Below, piece by piece: positions 10,740 to 22,032 of a DNA stretch of 64,000 nt (its first letter is position 1; the number at the start of each line of letters is the position of its first letter). Both the position numbers and the translations under genes were made by a program. The DNA comes from Sphagnum compactum (taxonomy: Eukaryota; Bryophyta; Sphagnopsida; Sphagnales): positions 19,030,875 through 19,094,874 of the forward strand of contig OZ234495.1 of the NCBI GenBank assembly GCA_965153455.1. Reading direction: 5' to 3'. The notes beneath the pieces are model-generated. The model did not search any database and was not told where the DNA came from. It was given only the letters and a program-made list of their open reading frames with translations.

Positions 10740-13700
10740 AATTACAAAAATCCTTAAAAGAAACCCTCAACATAATTGCAAGAGGGGATATTGTCCATTG
10801 GAAATATGTGTGTTGTTTTGTCTCAAAGTCTTGAGATGGGATTATAGGTAGTTAGTTACTAGATATAATAAGTGAGTAGAAAGTAAGTAGCATCTATCTT
10901 TTTTGAAGTGTGGAGTCTTTTGAGCTAAGTCCTCCATCTTTCCATCATGGGCACAAGATGGACATCCGTGCTTCTTGGGAGGTGAATATCTAATCTCATT
11001 GTGTTTGAGAAAGTGTAGGTCTAATTAGGTTGGACATGTTGGAATTTGAATTCCCAAAGTGGATTTTTTGCAGGTTATTTTGCACATTAGGCTCATACTT
11101 GGAGATATAATGAGTGAGCAAAGGGACCTTCCAAGATAACAATAAAGCTTATGTAAATATTTTGGTTACATCAAAGGAACCAAACTTCTGTTTGTGATAG
11201 TTGCTCCGTCGAGCTTAGTGTCAATCAATCCTTTTTCTTTTAGAATTGACGATAACTAAGTAATCTACTTATGGTATGAAATGAAGAAGTAATTTAAAAT
11301 GGTTTATCTAAGACCTTAGGTAATATTAGGAGTAGAGTACTTAGGACATCATATGTGATGACATGATGTGTTAGAACAATCGGTTCATTGTAATTTGTCC
11401 TCTCTAGTTGTAATCACAGTCACCTTGGAGCTTTTGCAAGTTAATTGTTAACCAAAATACAAACTTGTGAGAGTTCTGAGTCAAATTATGACCGGTTAAG
11501 ATGTTAATGTCTATCAGTCTTTTTTACCATTAGAACATTTTATTTTTAAAGATTTTTACTTTTGTCAATATTATTATTAATACACATTTTCAAAACAATT
11601 GCACTTTCCATTGAAAAGTGATTATTCTTATGACAATTATTTTAATCACTTTTCGTTACCTTGTTGTTATCTGTAATCATGAGAAATGATGATCACAACA
11701 ACCTAATGGAAAGAGACCCTTATTCATGAGCTCCACAAGCATGAACGGATGTTGAAGACTGAGCCAGTACGACTAGAACAGGCCCCCCTTGTTTTCCTTT
11801 CTAGATGGGCATTGCAGATTGGAGTGGAACTTTGAAATTTTTGCTCTGTCATATTTTAACTGAAGGTATGTTAGTAGTGCAATTTTAAGAGGAGATGGGA
11901 TCCAATGGGCCAACCTCAAAGAACTCCCTAGTTCATAGGAGTGGGAAATGTGGAGTATCAAACTTTTCCAACACTTCCATATTATCTGGATATAATAATA
12001 AAGTTATCCATAAAGTTATCCAGGCGACTGGGGGCGAGAACGGCCAGTTTCAACATAATAAGGCATCAAATGCGTAACTGGAAATTAACAAAATAACTGT
12101 GACCCAAACTAGTTTTGGTGGTAAACTGAGTTTTATCCCCTCTTTCCTTTTTCCTGGTAGCCTACACTGCTGCCACATATATTTTCACTGCTCCTACTTG
12201 TACAAGTACTATAATTACTCTCGAACCTTGTGCATAAACTCAGCATTTCATACTGAGGTTTCAGTTACTTTGCGGATACCACTGAAAGAGGGGACAAGGG
12301 GTGAAAACAGAGGGGATAGGGGGTGAAAGAGAGCGTGACTTTACAGATAACTTTAATACGAATTGAACTTCTTGTTGTAGAAGTTTTCATGCACAACCCA
12401 TAAAAGAAGGCATATTTATAACACATTTAATTTACACTCATTCGTAACATGTACAACAAGCCATCCATATCACATTTATTCTACTTTAGGTGACATTAAT
12501 TGGCAAATGATGTAGATGCCTCTTCATGACTATTCTTATACAGTTGGGGTAATCATTTAGCAACAACAACTTATGACATGGTTCCCATCTCTTTATGGAT
12601 GTAAAATCTGAAATGGTAAGAAGATCAATTAGGGATGCGGCATGAGCAATAGACTCCGAATGACCTAGGTTCCACTTTACGTGTCTACAAAAAGTCTAAG
12701 ATTTATCCAATAAATTCCTTAAATTTTGATAGATTTCTTTTACCCCCTTTACTTAAAGGTCCATCAAATCTAGTAAAACTTCATTTAAACTTTAGACATA
12801 GGAGATATATGAGGTTGAGGAATCTTACACTCACTTAAGGAGGTGTAAGATTTGTATGAGACCATTGCCCCTCTTAAGGAGTAGGCTTCATATCCCTTGA
12901 AAAGAGGAGGGAGATTCATAGATATAAGGTCCCTTCCAAATACACTAGAAAATTTCTTTGAGTGTTTGAGGAATAGTGGAACCTTGAGGAGCGAGGCATT
13001 AACCTAAGTAAAACATTAACAAATTGTTTTTTCATTTTTTTTTGTGATACCTAGTGGATATCCTTCAAGTATCATGGGGAAAAAAATCCAATAAGCATAC
13101 AAATGAGCATTTCACTTTTCAAAATGTATCATCTTTGGGTGGGTGCAGTGTCACTAATAAGAATCATCACAAGTGAAATCATTGTTTGGGTTTTGATGTT
13201 TTAATATAAAAATTGTAAGTTTTTAATGTGTTTACATAATAATGTTTTTAATATATTATTAAAAAATTGATTTGAATTGAATCTAATGAAAATGAAATAT
13301 TAAAAACATTCATTAAGCACTATAGGAACTCTTATTCTTTAAACATGACATGTTTTTTATAAAAGAAAATTAAACATATCTTTACATAATGACGCGATAT
13401 AACAATTTTTTAAAATCATAATATTTGGATAATTGTTTTTCAACTTACAAAAAAAGTATTCTTACAAATATTCTAAAATAAGCACTCGCCTAAACAATAC
13501 GGTTGACTCTTGTTAGTATGAACACATTTCCTTGCTAGGGCAAAAGTTCCACATCATAACATGCCTTCTAATAATGTTTTTCTCTTACATTAGGGTTTGG
13601 AACTATTTCTTCGTGCTCAATGCTTATAAAACGAGACCCCATATATTTATAAAATTTATGTTGAAATTTCAGATTTTGTATATTTGGGACCTACAATATT

Positions 13701-13790
13701 TTTTTCTGATTACAAGAAGAGAAAAATCTAAGCTCATTCCATATGATCCATTTGACAATCTAAGTATTGGTTTTGTTTTTTCCTCAATTT
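10740..13790. other. Gene-free AT-rich intergenic DNA
   Basis: No reading frame longer than about 90 codons and none with recognisable domains. At 11699-11721 the string CAACCTAATGGAAAGAGACC also occurs near 40164, so part of this belongs to a dispersed repeat. Two complementary 11-base strings (TCCCCTCTTTC near 12137 and GAAAGAGGGGA near 12284) lie about 150 bases apart without a clear element between them. Confidence 0.5.
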
Positions 13791-13795
13791 TGTGA

Positions 13796-14060
13796 TGTAG
13801 CCAAAGTGTCGATCATCCACAAGAAGAATTAGCCAAAATTTGGCTATAAATACAATAATATGCAAGGAAAAACATTTATGCATCTTTCTATATATTGTTG
13901 GCTACCTATTGAAACCTATTATAAAAAAATTTGGCAATTTGTATTTACAATTTTTCAAAATCTGGCAAATGCGGATGTCTCAATGTCATAGAAACTCCTC
14001 TCTATTGGTTGAAATCACATTTTCATACTGGAAAAAAATTGCAAACATTCTCCAAAGAAT
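13796..14060 (-). repeat. Dispersed repeat copy (TAGCCAAATTTGGCTA family), minus orientation
   Basis: GTAGCCAAAGTG, then a GATCATCC motif, then AGCCAAAATTTGGCTATAAA at 13831-13850, followed by AT-rich DNA with TTTGGCAA and CTGGCAAA motifs. This is the motif order of the 46.5-kb copy read in reverse. Confidence 0.5.
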
Positions 14061-15888
14061 AAATCAATAAATCTACTAAGTTTCTATAAACCCTAAAAAT
14101 GGATGCTTCGAAGTTTCCAATGCAAATCCCAACAATCCCAACAATGCAAAAAAAAAAAAAGGGGCTCTGGAGCATGCTGACAACAATTCAAGCAAAGAAC
14201 TTGAATTTTGAGCACCCAGCCAACCGACCTTCACAACTGTACTCTTTATTGTCTTCCTGAATCTTTATTGATTGGATTTCATGGATTGTTTCAGGTCTGG
14301 CCACTCCTCTAGTGATAGCTTGGAAAGCTAGTAGTACCCGCACATCCCATTTTTCCATATGGAAACCAGACTATATTTTTCTGCAATTCTTTGAGTCTTC
14401 ACGACATCCTGCAAAACACTGTTACCTCAATAGGATTCCGAGGATTGAGTCTAGAGGAGCATTTTCATGGTTGAGGTTCAACAGGATTCTGAGTATTGAG
14501 TCTAGCGGAGCATTCGTTTTGGTACTTGCCTCATTGCTCCTTCTATACAAGGGTTAATAGAAGGAGCAGAGAGGAATGAGGCTATCAACTGTGCTTCAAG
14601 GGTTATCGTATTAGTGTTGAAAATATACGCAAAAATGTAAGGTATGTGGAATAAGGTTGTGACCAGCGAGATTGTTCACATTGGTGGCTCTGAATTGAGT
14701 TAAAAAGATGCATTAGTGAATTTAGTTAGTACTTACTTGTTGCATGTCTTTTGAATTGTTTTAAAGTCTCTTTGGAGACATCTCTTAAAACCAACTTGTT
14801 TCAAAGAGTTGCCTTCGAGAACCGGTACTTAAATGTTGCATGTCTTTTGCATGGGTGACGTGCATATTTTGCAAGGAACTTTGAACAAGCATTTGGGGCT
14901 TTGGAACATGCATCTTTTGATTTTATGGAGGATGCACAAATCCTGAAATGTCTGTACTCAATTTCAACCTTGCAATGTCCTCCTCATACTAACAGAGACA
15001 GGGTTCTGGCACATTACTGGCGCTGTTTGTTTGATATAGCTCTAGTTGCATTCCTTCTGTTGCACCATGTTGCTGCTGTCCATAAAGCTTCCTATTCTCA
15101 TTATACTGCAACTTCAATTTGTTTTCAACTGGCTTTGCAATGCTCTTTTTGCAACCCATCTGGGTCTTGGCATTTCCTCTATTCCTGTTTTCCCATTGCT
15201 TTTGCTTCAATTGCAAATTACTGATTTGTATCGTATGCTAGGTAGGCCAACCTCAATTGATAGACCTAGGCACAAACCCCAATTTTTCACCCCTAGGTAC
15301 AAACCTATTCCACATACCTACCTTGCATATTTGTGTATATTTTCAACACTAATACTATAACCCTTGAGGCACAATTGATAGACAAGTATACTCCAGGTAA
15401 GAAATGTTCACTTACACACTAGTGATCCAGAAAGCTCAACAACATGTAACCTGTAACCCACAAATGGAAGCTCTTCACCTCATCAGGTGGAACAGAATCA
15501 AATCAATTCAATGATCCAGAACTGTGATATATGGAAAAAAAAGAAAAACAAACCCCATTGATGGGAGACTAGTAGCATAACACTTTGCCAATTTGTTTCA
15601 TTCTTCTTGGTTAATTTGCTGGAGACTAGAATGGCAGATAATTTGGTTTCTATTACATAAAAAATATTTTCTGGAGATGGGAACAAAAGTCTTCTGTGTA
15701 GATTTACATAACACATGCAATCATCTCAAGGGAAGACAAAACAAATGCTGGAGAATCTTTGTGCGCCTTGGTGAGAAAGGATTAGATTCTACCTCTTGAT
15801 GTGCATCTGTGGTGAATTACTCACTTAGAAAGCTGAATTGTCAAGATCATGATCACCAGCATTGCCACTGAATTGTCGCAGATCATGA
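14061..15888. other. Intergenic between repeat DNA and the CPBP gene
   Basis: No supported gene. A direct duplication of about 48 bases lies at 14429-14521: each copy has CAAYAGGATTCYGAGKATTG followed by GAGTCTAG and GGAGCATT. ORFs near 14900-15360 lack domains and read as chance frames. The last 500 bases are probably the 3' flank of the CPBP gene. Confidence 0.5.
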
Positions 15889-15902
15889 TCACCAGTATTG
15901 CC
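15835..15902 (-). repeat. Short tandem duplication spanning the CPBP stop codon
   Basis: Two near-identical copies of about 26 bases (AGATCATGATCACCAG followed by YATTGCCRCTG) lie at about 15844-15869 and 15878-15904. The copy nearer the gene contains the last codons and stop of the CPBP CDS. Directly beside it is the 16-base perfect palindrome GTCCTGTTAACAGGAC at about 15904-15920. Confidence 0.7.
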
Positions 15903-16689
15903 GCTGTCCTGTTAACAGGACCCAGCAGCTGATAGTCAGATTAGAGATGGCATGTGTGAAGACACCATCCAGAAACAGACCCCGCCTGCCAATCATCCAT
16001 TGGAATAGAAGGCCAGAGATGCAATAGCTCCGCCACTCCTTGCCATTATAGATCCCCTTGATTACATTGGAGGCGAGCCAAGCTGGCCAGCTCCATTTCA
16101 GGAATGGGACTTCAGTAAAGCTCTTATAGTGATGTCGATTCAAGAGTTGCACCATGTACCGATACATCCACGAGTGATAGAAAAGCTCCTCCTCAATTGG
16201 GACACTCACAGAAGTTCCCAACACCCTGACCATATCCCAGAAGAGTCCTATTCTTGGAGATTGAAAATCAAAACTGGGCCTCCACAATGTGCGGAAAGAT
16301 TCTTCCTGATTCTCATTCAGATACACCACAATAAGTCCACTAAGCACGCCGACAATCAATACCTCCAGGGTTATGATTCCAATTGTGTACCTCTCATGAA
16401 GCTCAGGTAGATGATACCGCTTGAGCACAAGCACAAACAATGTTGTCCCGCAGTAACGCATTAACTTAATCTTGTACCTTGCCTTGCGCATTGCAGGTGC
16501 ACGCATTAGGTCAAATGTGAGGCGTTCATGCTCCAATTTGCTGTCTGATTGTGCTGCTGACTTCCTCAGAGCTCGCACTCGATCCTTGCTTTCTTCTCTT
16601 GCAGTCCAAAGAGATCGATAGTGTATGATGTTTGCACAGAGTATTGTGAGTATCCATGGTGTAATTCGCAGCAATTCATCAAAACCCAT
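15889..16689 (-). CDS. CPBP/CAAX-protease-like membrane protein, exosortase-associated type
   Basis: A single exon encodes 266 residues with hydrophobic segments at about 10-24, 80-90, 102-124 and 244-260. The C-terminal half resembles the bacterial CAAX-protease-related proteins found beside or fused to exosortases: a DMVRVLGT segment, EEELFYHSWMYR (166-177), a W-rich stretch to GIYNGKEW (212-219), HAISN (246-250) and the ending TGQRQYW. CPBP proteases use glutamates plus histidines of three motifs. Here the motif 1 glutamates (E166-E168) and His246/Asn250 of motif 3 are present. The Arg expected after the glutamates is His172, and the His expected in motif 2 appears to be Asn215. It could be a divergent enzyme or a non-catalytic homologue; substrate unknown. 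No clear transit peptide is seen, although an upstream exon cannot be excluded. The lack of introns and the bacterial-like family suggest ancient transfer or organelle origin; this is inference. Confidence 0.75.
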   Translation of the reverse strand: MGFDELLRITPWILTILCANIIHYRSLWTAREESKDRVRALRKSAAQSDSKLEHERLTFDLMRAPAMRKARYKIKLMRYCGTTLFVLVLKRYHLPELHERYTIGIITLEVLIVGVLSGLIVVYLNENQEESFRTLWRPSFDFQSPRIGLFWDMVRVLGTSVSVPIEEELFYHSWMYRYMVQLLNRHHYKSFTEVPFLKWSWPAWLASNVIKGIYNGKEWRSYCISGLLFQWMIGRRGLFLDGVFTHAISNLTISCWVLLTGQRQYW

Positions 16690-18650
16690 CCCTATCCAGT
16701 AAACCCTCTGTCTGCCTGTGTGTCTATTCTATCTGCTCTATGTATCTCCTTCTTCCTCTTCTTCCACTTCACACAAGCATCACAGATAATGTTCTGAGCA
16801 TTATTGTTTGGTTGTAATATCTGCATACTCTGCAACACAAATAGTTAATGTTTGTGCCAAGAGTTTTTCTTGTTTTTTTTTTCTCTACAGGAAACTTGGA
16901 AAGGGGTTTACTACAACCTTGCCATGATATACCCTAAATGACAATCTGCGTCAGAAAAACACATTGGGATCAAAATTTGTGCATACCATTCAAACATTTT
17001 CTGCATTCTGTCAGGACCCATTTCGTTGTGCATCCACGAGGTGAATCTCTTTCCTTCCTCCTTCCGAGATACATACATACATACATAATTCCTTTTCAAT
17101 CCGCATCCATAAGCTCCCACCACACTTTCTTTCACCTTGCTAGGTATCTCCAAACCCTAAAAAAGAAGAAGAAAGAAGCCCAAGTTGAGACAAACAACTT
17201 TCCAATGTAGCTAACTAACTAAACGAAGTTGCTCTGTTCTTCTCATCTGCCATCACCACCATTTCAATCCCTCTTGTTTGTTTGTTGTTGTATGAAGAGA
17301 GTAAATTCTAAAAAAGACCAAAAAAAAAAAAACGAAACACACAAGAGAGAAAGAGAGAAAACAAGACACACTTGCTTCTTTCCTCATATTCTTGTGCTAA
17401 ATTCTTCTTCTTCTTCTCTTCAAGGGAACAAGTGTGCTTATTATGGGACCACCCAAATTGCTGCAAATGACCAAAAAAACATAACAAAATTGTGTGAAAA
17501 AAATTGCACCTTCATTTGAATGGATAATGTGTATTTCCACCACCAAAAAGACTCACATTTCAGGGTATGAATATCTATCTATGCTTCCTACTAGTACCTA
17601 CCAGTGTTGGGCGGGTACCAAGCTTGTGTAATTGTAGGCAATTGTGGCGATTTTTTAAGCGATTTTATGAATTTTGTTTTTTCTGGCGACCTTTTTATCT
17701 GTTAAAACAGGAAATTTGCCACAGAATATTCTTTTTCAAAAACATTCTTCACAAAATGGCGAAATTATTAGTCACCAAAAAAAAAATCACAGAAGCTGGT
17801 GGATACTTTTTTACTACATATAAGCTGGCCATGATGCCACGTGGAACAACCTCACTTCCCCACGACACGTGTCAAATGACTTGTCGAGAAACCATGCTCC
17901 ATTGACACTTGGAAGGCAAAGGCCTAAGTTGACCGGCTGAGACGGTGATTGTCGTCGTCTTCTTCTTCGTCTTGGTTGATTCTGTGGGTGGCAGCAGGCA
18001 AGGTGCATATGCATGCACAGTCAGGGGAAAAAAAAAAAAAAAAGTTGGAACTGGTTTTGTCGAAAAGAAGAATTTGCAAAAATTTGGAACTTGGGTTTGT
18101 TGAAGAAACATTAATTTCGAGGCGGATTGTCTAACGAGAGAGAGAGAGCGAGAGAGATAGAGAGAGAGAGAGAGAGAGATTGACAAAATCAATGGATATT
18201 AGGTCTTGATTAGACTTGCTGCTGTGTGTGTTTGTTTACCATCTCCAGAGGGCGGGTGATTTGAGCTTGATTTTTGGAGATGGAATTTGAGGTCGAGTTG
18301 CTGAGTCTCTGAATGTGAAGATGGATTTTGAGCTCAAATTGGTGATGAGGATTGCTTTGGATGTGAATCATCAAAAGAAATTCTGCAGGCTCGTTGTTTG
18401 AACATGCAGGGGAAATTTCTTCACTAAGCAGCTGGGGAGATTCGGTATCATGGCAGAGATTTGAGGCTTGTCAAGCTCTGTGATGGATGGAGATGGTTCA
18501 TGGTGCTAGACTTGCGACTGAAAACTTTGAAAGGCTTCTGTGGTAGACTTAGTAATCTTTTGGAATTTGGGAGCTGCACCTCTCAAGTGTCCTCTTTGCT
18601 GTTGTTGAGAAGCTCTGAAAGACTTCAGAACAACAAACGGTGTTAGAAAG
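16690..18650. other. Intergenic between divergent CPBP and plastid-type genes
   Basis: This holds the divergent 5' flanks of the CPBP gene (-) and the gene at 18651 (+). It includes a CT/GA-rich tract at 18136-18179 and an A run near 18030. No ORF here has a recognisable domain. At 17602 CAGTGTTGGGCGGGTACC is a candidate hAT-type left terminus, followed by a stretch with GGCGATTTT and TGGCGAC motifs. Confidence 0.5.
18136..18179 (+). repeat. (GA)n microsatellite
   Basis: About 20 GA units interrupted twice, about 500 bases before the ATG at 18651. GA runs in plant leaders and promoters are common and may bind BBR/BPC factors; no specific role can be shown. Confidence 0.9.
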
Positions 18651-20085
18651 ATGGAGTTCAAGGTAGGTACAGTAGTAGGGCAGACAAGGCTGATTGTAGC
18701 AGGTTGCAATGGCGGCACGTTACACTTCGGCAAGGTCAATAGCTTAAGCTCTAGCACTGCTAAAGTCTCCCTCTCCTTCTCGAGTCTAGGACTAAACCGA
18801 AGTTATAACAGTTTACCATTGAGCAAGCAAGCGTCAGAATGCAGGAGACACAGAAGAACCTCAGGAAGAAGGAGATGGACAAGCCTTGAACCATCTATTA
18901 AAACTGAAAGAAGCGCAGTGTTGTTTGCACTGAAGAACACAGCAGCTGAGAGTTTTTCCGGAGCAGCAGAAGAAGAAGCAGTAGAAGAAGAGCTAAATTC
19001 AGACCAGGACATAGAAGTGACTGAAGTTTTGCTCAGGGGGGAGGATACCGAGGTGCGAGAAATAAGCAACTCCCTCTACTCCTTCAAGACGCTGAAGAAG
19101 CTGGTGTTCAAGCTAGGAGAAGGCGGGAAGAAATTCGTGGTGGACAGTGTGAGTGGTGTTTTGCGAATGGGGAAGAAATCTTCTGACGATGAGCACCCTG
19201 AGCTACTGGCACTCGGAACTTCCATGTACGAGAACAAGGACGGAGTGTCGGCATTGCATCAGTGGACAGCGACAGAGATGACTATGCAACATGCGCAGCT
19301 GGTGCGCATCGAGAGAGACATCAACTACTTGGTTTTTGCATTCTCTTTCTTTGGGTGGGTGCGCATTTGTGAAGCTGTCGTACATGCTTTCTCTGCACAT
19401 CCGCCCAAACTCAAAAGATTGATGCAAGCTTCCAATGCCATGGACCCATTGACCGTCGCTTGGTTAGCTTACAATCTGCGAAAACCCATCGCCGGTTTGG
19501 TGCTTGCGGATCCGACCGACTTGCAGAAACTCGCGCAATTGAAGGGCAAGCTCTGGGAAGAGCTTCATGCTTTTTTCGAGCGCCAATGGAAAGTGGTAAG
19601 TGAAAAAAAATGTTCTCAAACTGTGTACCCTACTTTGTTCTGCTTTCTTTTCGAGAATCTCTCAAAAAAAAAAACTTTAGGGTTTTCATTTTGAAGTTGA
19701 GAGGATTACGCATCTATACCACTTGACAAACTTACCCATCTATCTCAATCAGTGAGGATTTTTAGGTCTCAAAGAAGAGAGTATGCAGCTTGAGGCCTCT
19801 CAAAGAGACACACTCAAGTAGACCTCTTGTTCGAGAGGGTTTTTGCAGTTTGTGGTGTTACTGACAGAAAGCAAATTGTTACATGTGGGATTTTATGGTG
19901 TTTGTGAAGATGGCAACAATAGCAATGGCAAGGTTTCTAAGCTTGATTGCCAGCAAAATACCAGCATCCCAATGGATAACTGGCAAAGTGAAGCTGGTAT
20001 GGGACATGCTGATGGCCCTTCCAATCTTCTAAAATACTTGCCATGGATTATCACCCATATTCAAGACAAAGGGTACTTGCTGTGA
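18651..20085 (+). CDS. Uncharacterised protein with plastid-transit-like N terminus
   Basis: Exon 1 runs 18651-19595. An in-phase GT-AG intron (19596-19848) probably joins it to 19849-20085, giving 393 residues; the second exon is less certain. Residues 1-75 are rich in Ser, Arg, Lys and hydroxylated residues with almost no acidic residues, like a chloroplast transit peptide. Residues 105-126 are strongly acidic. Residues 143-315 look like a conserved globular region: a YSFKTLKKLVFKLGEGGKKF segment, a TEMTMQHAQLVRIERDINY helix, one hydrophobic stretch (226-240), then MDPLTVAWLAYNLRKPIAG and a charged C-terminal helix. The proposed last exon ends in LLKYLPWIITHIQDKGYLL. I do not recognise the family and assign no function. 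Base composition is clearly more GC-rich than the flanks, supporting coding. If the intron is wrong, the frame would run on to 19694 with a poor-quality tail. Confidence 0.65.
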
Positions 20086-22032
20086 AGCACCACCATATTT
20101 GAAGAATTGGGACAAAGGGTCATATTTTTGTTCAGCCATGTGAAGAAGGCCAGAGCAGCCATTGCCCCATGTATCCACTTGCAACGGCTATCATATACCT
20201 AATTAGATTGAGATTGTTTGCCATAGTAACAGCAAAAGTATAGTGGGTTTCAGCATTCAAAGCCTACCACAGATATAGATGTATCTCACCCTGCAAAATA
20301 TGGGAAACTCAGACTCAGAGTCTATGAAAACTTGGTCAGAAGGTTGTGCTTGGTCCTCTGCAGTGCATTTAGGTTTTATTACACTAGTTATTATTATGGC
20401 TCTAAGTCTTAGACTACTTGTTACCACTAGATTTGTGACAGAAACTCACTCAAAAACAAGTTGGAACAAGTTGGGTTGATACATGTATGATATCTGAACT
20501 AAACCCATTCCGGCTGCTGCTGGGAACTCATGTTGCTACAAGTTGCTGTTGTTTCTCATTTCTGTGGTTCTGTGTTGTCTTGCTGCTTTGTTTGCCAGAT
20601 CTGAAATCTGTAGATCTGAGTCATCAAGAATCATCTCTCACATTGATTCAGGTGGACTTGAATTGAACTTGAATTGTAAGTATGGAGAAAAGACTTTGTC
20701 TGTAATTATGAAAATATGTATCTTAGGACTTTTTCATCAGATGGAGTTGGGTTTATCAGCCGAGTGTGGGAGCGAGCACAGAACCTGTTCTTGCAACCAA
20801 ACACTCGTCCTCAATGTATGATTATAGATGTTTGAAAAGCTTGTTTTAGTTTGCAGTCACAATCTTGCAACGCTTTGGCTGATTGTGCTTTGCATTATTG
20901 TTGGTTCCTGCTGTGTTCTGAACTGTGTAAGACAGTGATTTCACAGCATTATCAAGCTTGGAATGCTAAGTGGAAAGATATACAGTGGCACAACCCCCTG
21001 GCTTTTGCACAAATCAGTGAAGAGAAAGAGAGGATACCAGGAGGCTGATAAATGACATGTTTCTCCAAAGCACCGATAACTTGTTTGAGTGAAGGAGTAG
21101 TCCAAAGTGCCTACATAATGTTCTTGAGTGAGGAACAGATAAAGTTGTAATGAGGATTGAATGTTTTCGCAGAACCAATAACTAATCCAAGTCTTCTGGA
21201 GCAGTAGCCTACATACTACATTCCTGAATTAATGTTTTCCATGTGCATGCTCAAAAAACTGATTTGTGTGCTGGTCACAAGGTGGTAAAAATGAAGGACT
21301 AATTTTCAACACTAAGGCTGCAGCAGAGTGCAGCAGTGGTGATGAGTGGTGGTGGCCTACCCTAGGCACCTGAAAGTTGATCAGCTTTTCCTTCTATACA
21401 TGGAAGAGTCCAATGTCTAATGAGCTTCATGAGAAGCTAATCAGCAAATCGTATACTTAGGCTTGTGATGAGTTGAATAAACTCCTTGTAACTAGATGTG
21501 AATTCAAAACCCTGCAGCTTGGAAGACATGAATAGACAGTTTTCTAAGGACATAAAGCTACAGGCACCAACAACAACTCACCTGCGAGAATTGATCATTG
21601 TTGCTGGAGGAATTTTGCTGTCCAGGATTTTTTGGAGCCTTCTGTAAGTTATCTCAGTGCCCATTCCTGACTGGCATGTAAATGGTACATTCAGAGCAGC
21701 ATCCATGTGCGAACTCTTCCTGAAGGCAGTTGAATTAAGGTCAGCCTTTGAGTTTGTCCATTGTTTCCAGCAATGCTGTTGTCTATAATTGTGAACATGA
21801 AGAATAGCGTCTTGTACAACCTGCCAATACTCTCTGCACTTGTATACAACTTTCTCAAGGAGAAACAATGTGTTCAAGATGGTTGAAGTGTGGACTTTTG
21901 TAGAACTTTCTCTAGCGAAACAATGTGTTCAAGATTGTTGAAGATTAATGAAACAAAGTACTGCTGCATCCTCAAGACTGCTGAAAAATCCAACATTTGA
22001 GGGATGTATCAATTGGTCCATGAAGGAGCATG
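20086..22032. other. Intergenic between convergent genes
   Basis: This stretch contains the 3' flanks of the gene ending at 20085 (+) and of the bHLH gene (-). Frames near 20279-21048 are short and without domains. The minus frame at 21578-21877 lacks similarity to the bHLH C terminus, so it is not called. No structural RNA or repeat was recognised. Confidence 0.5.

Noticed and set aside
12137-12294. Complementary 11-base strings about 150 bases apart
   Set aside because: No extension of the similarity, no target duplication and no related copies seen.
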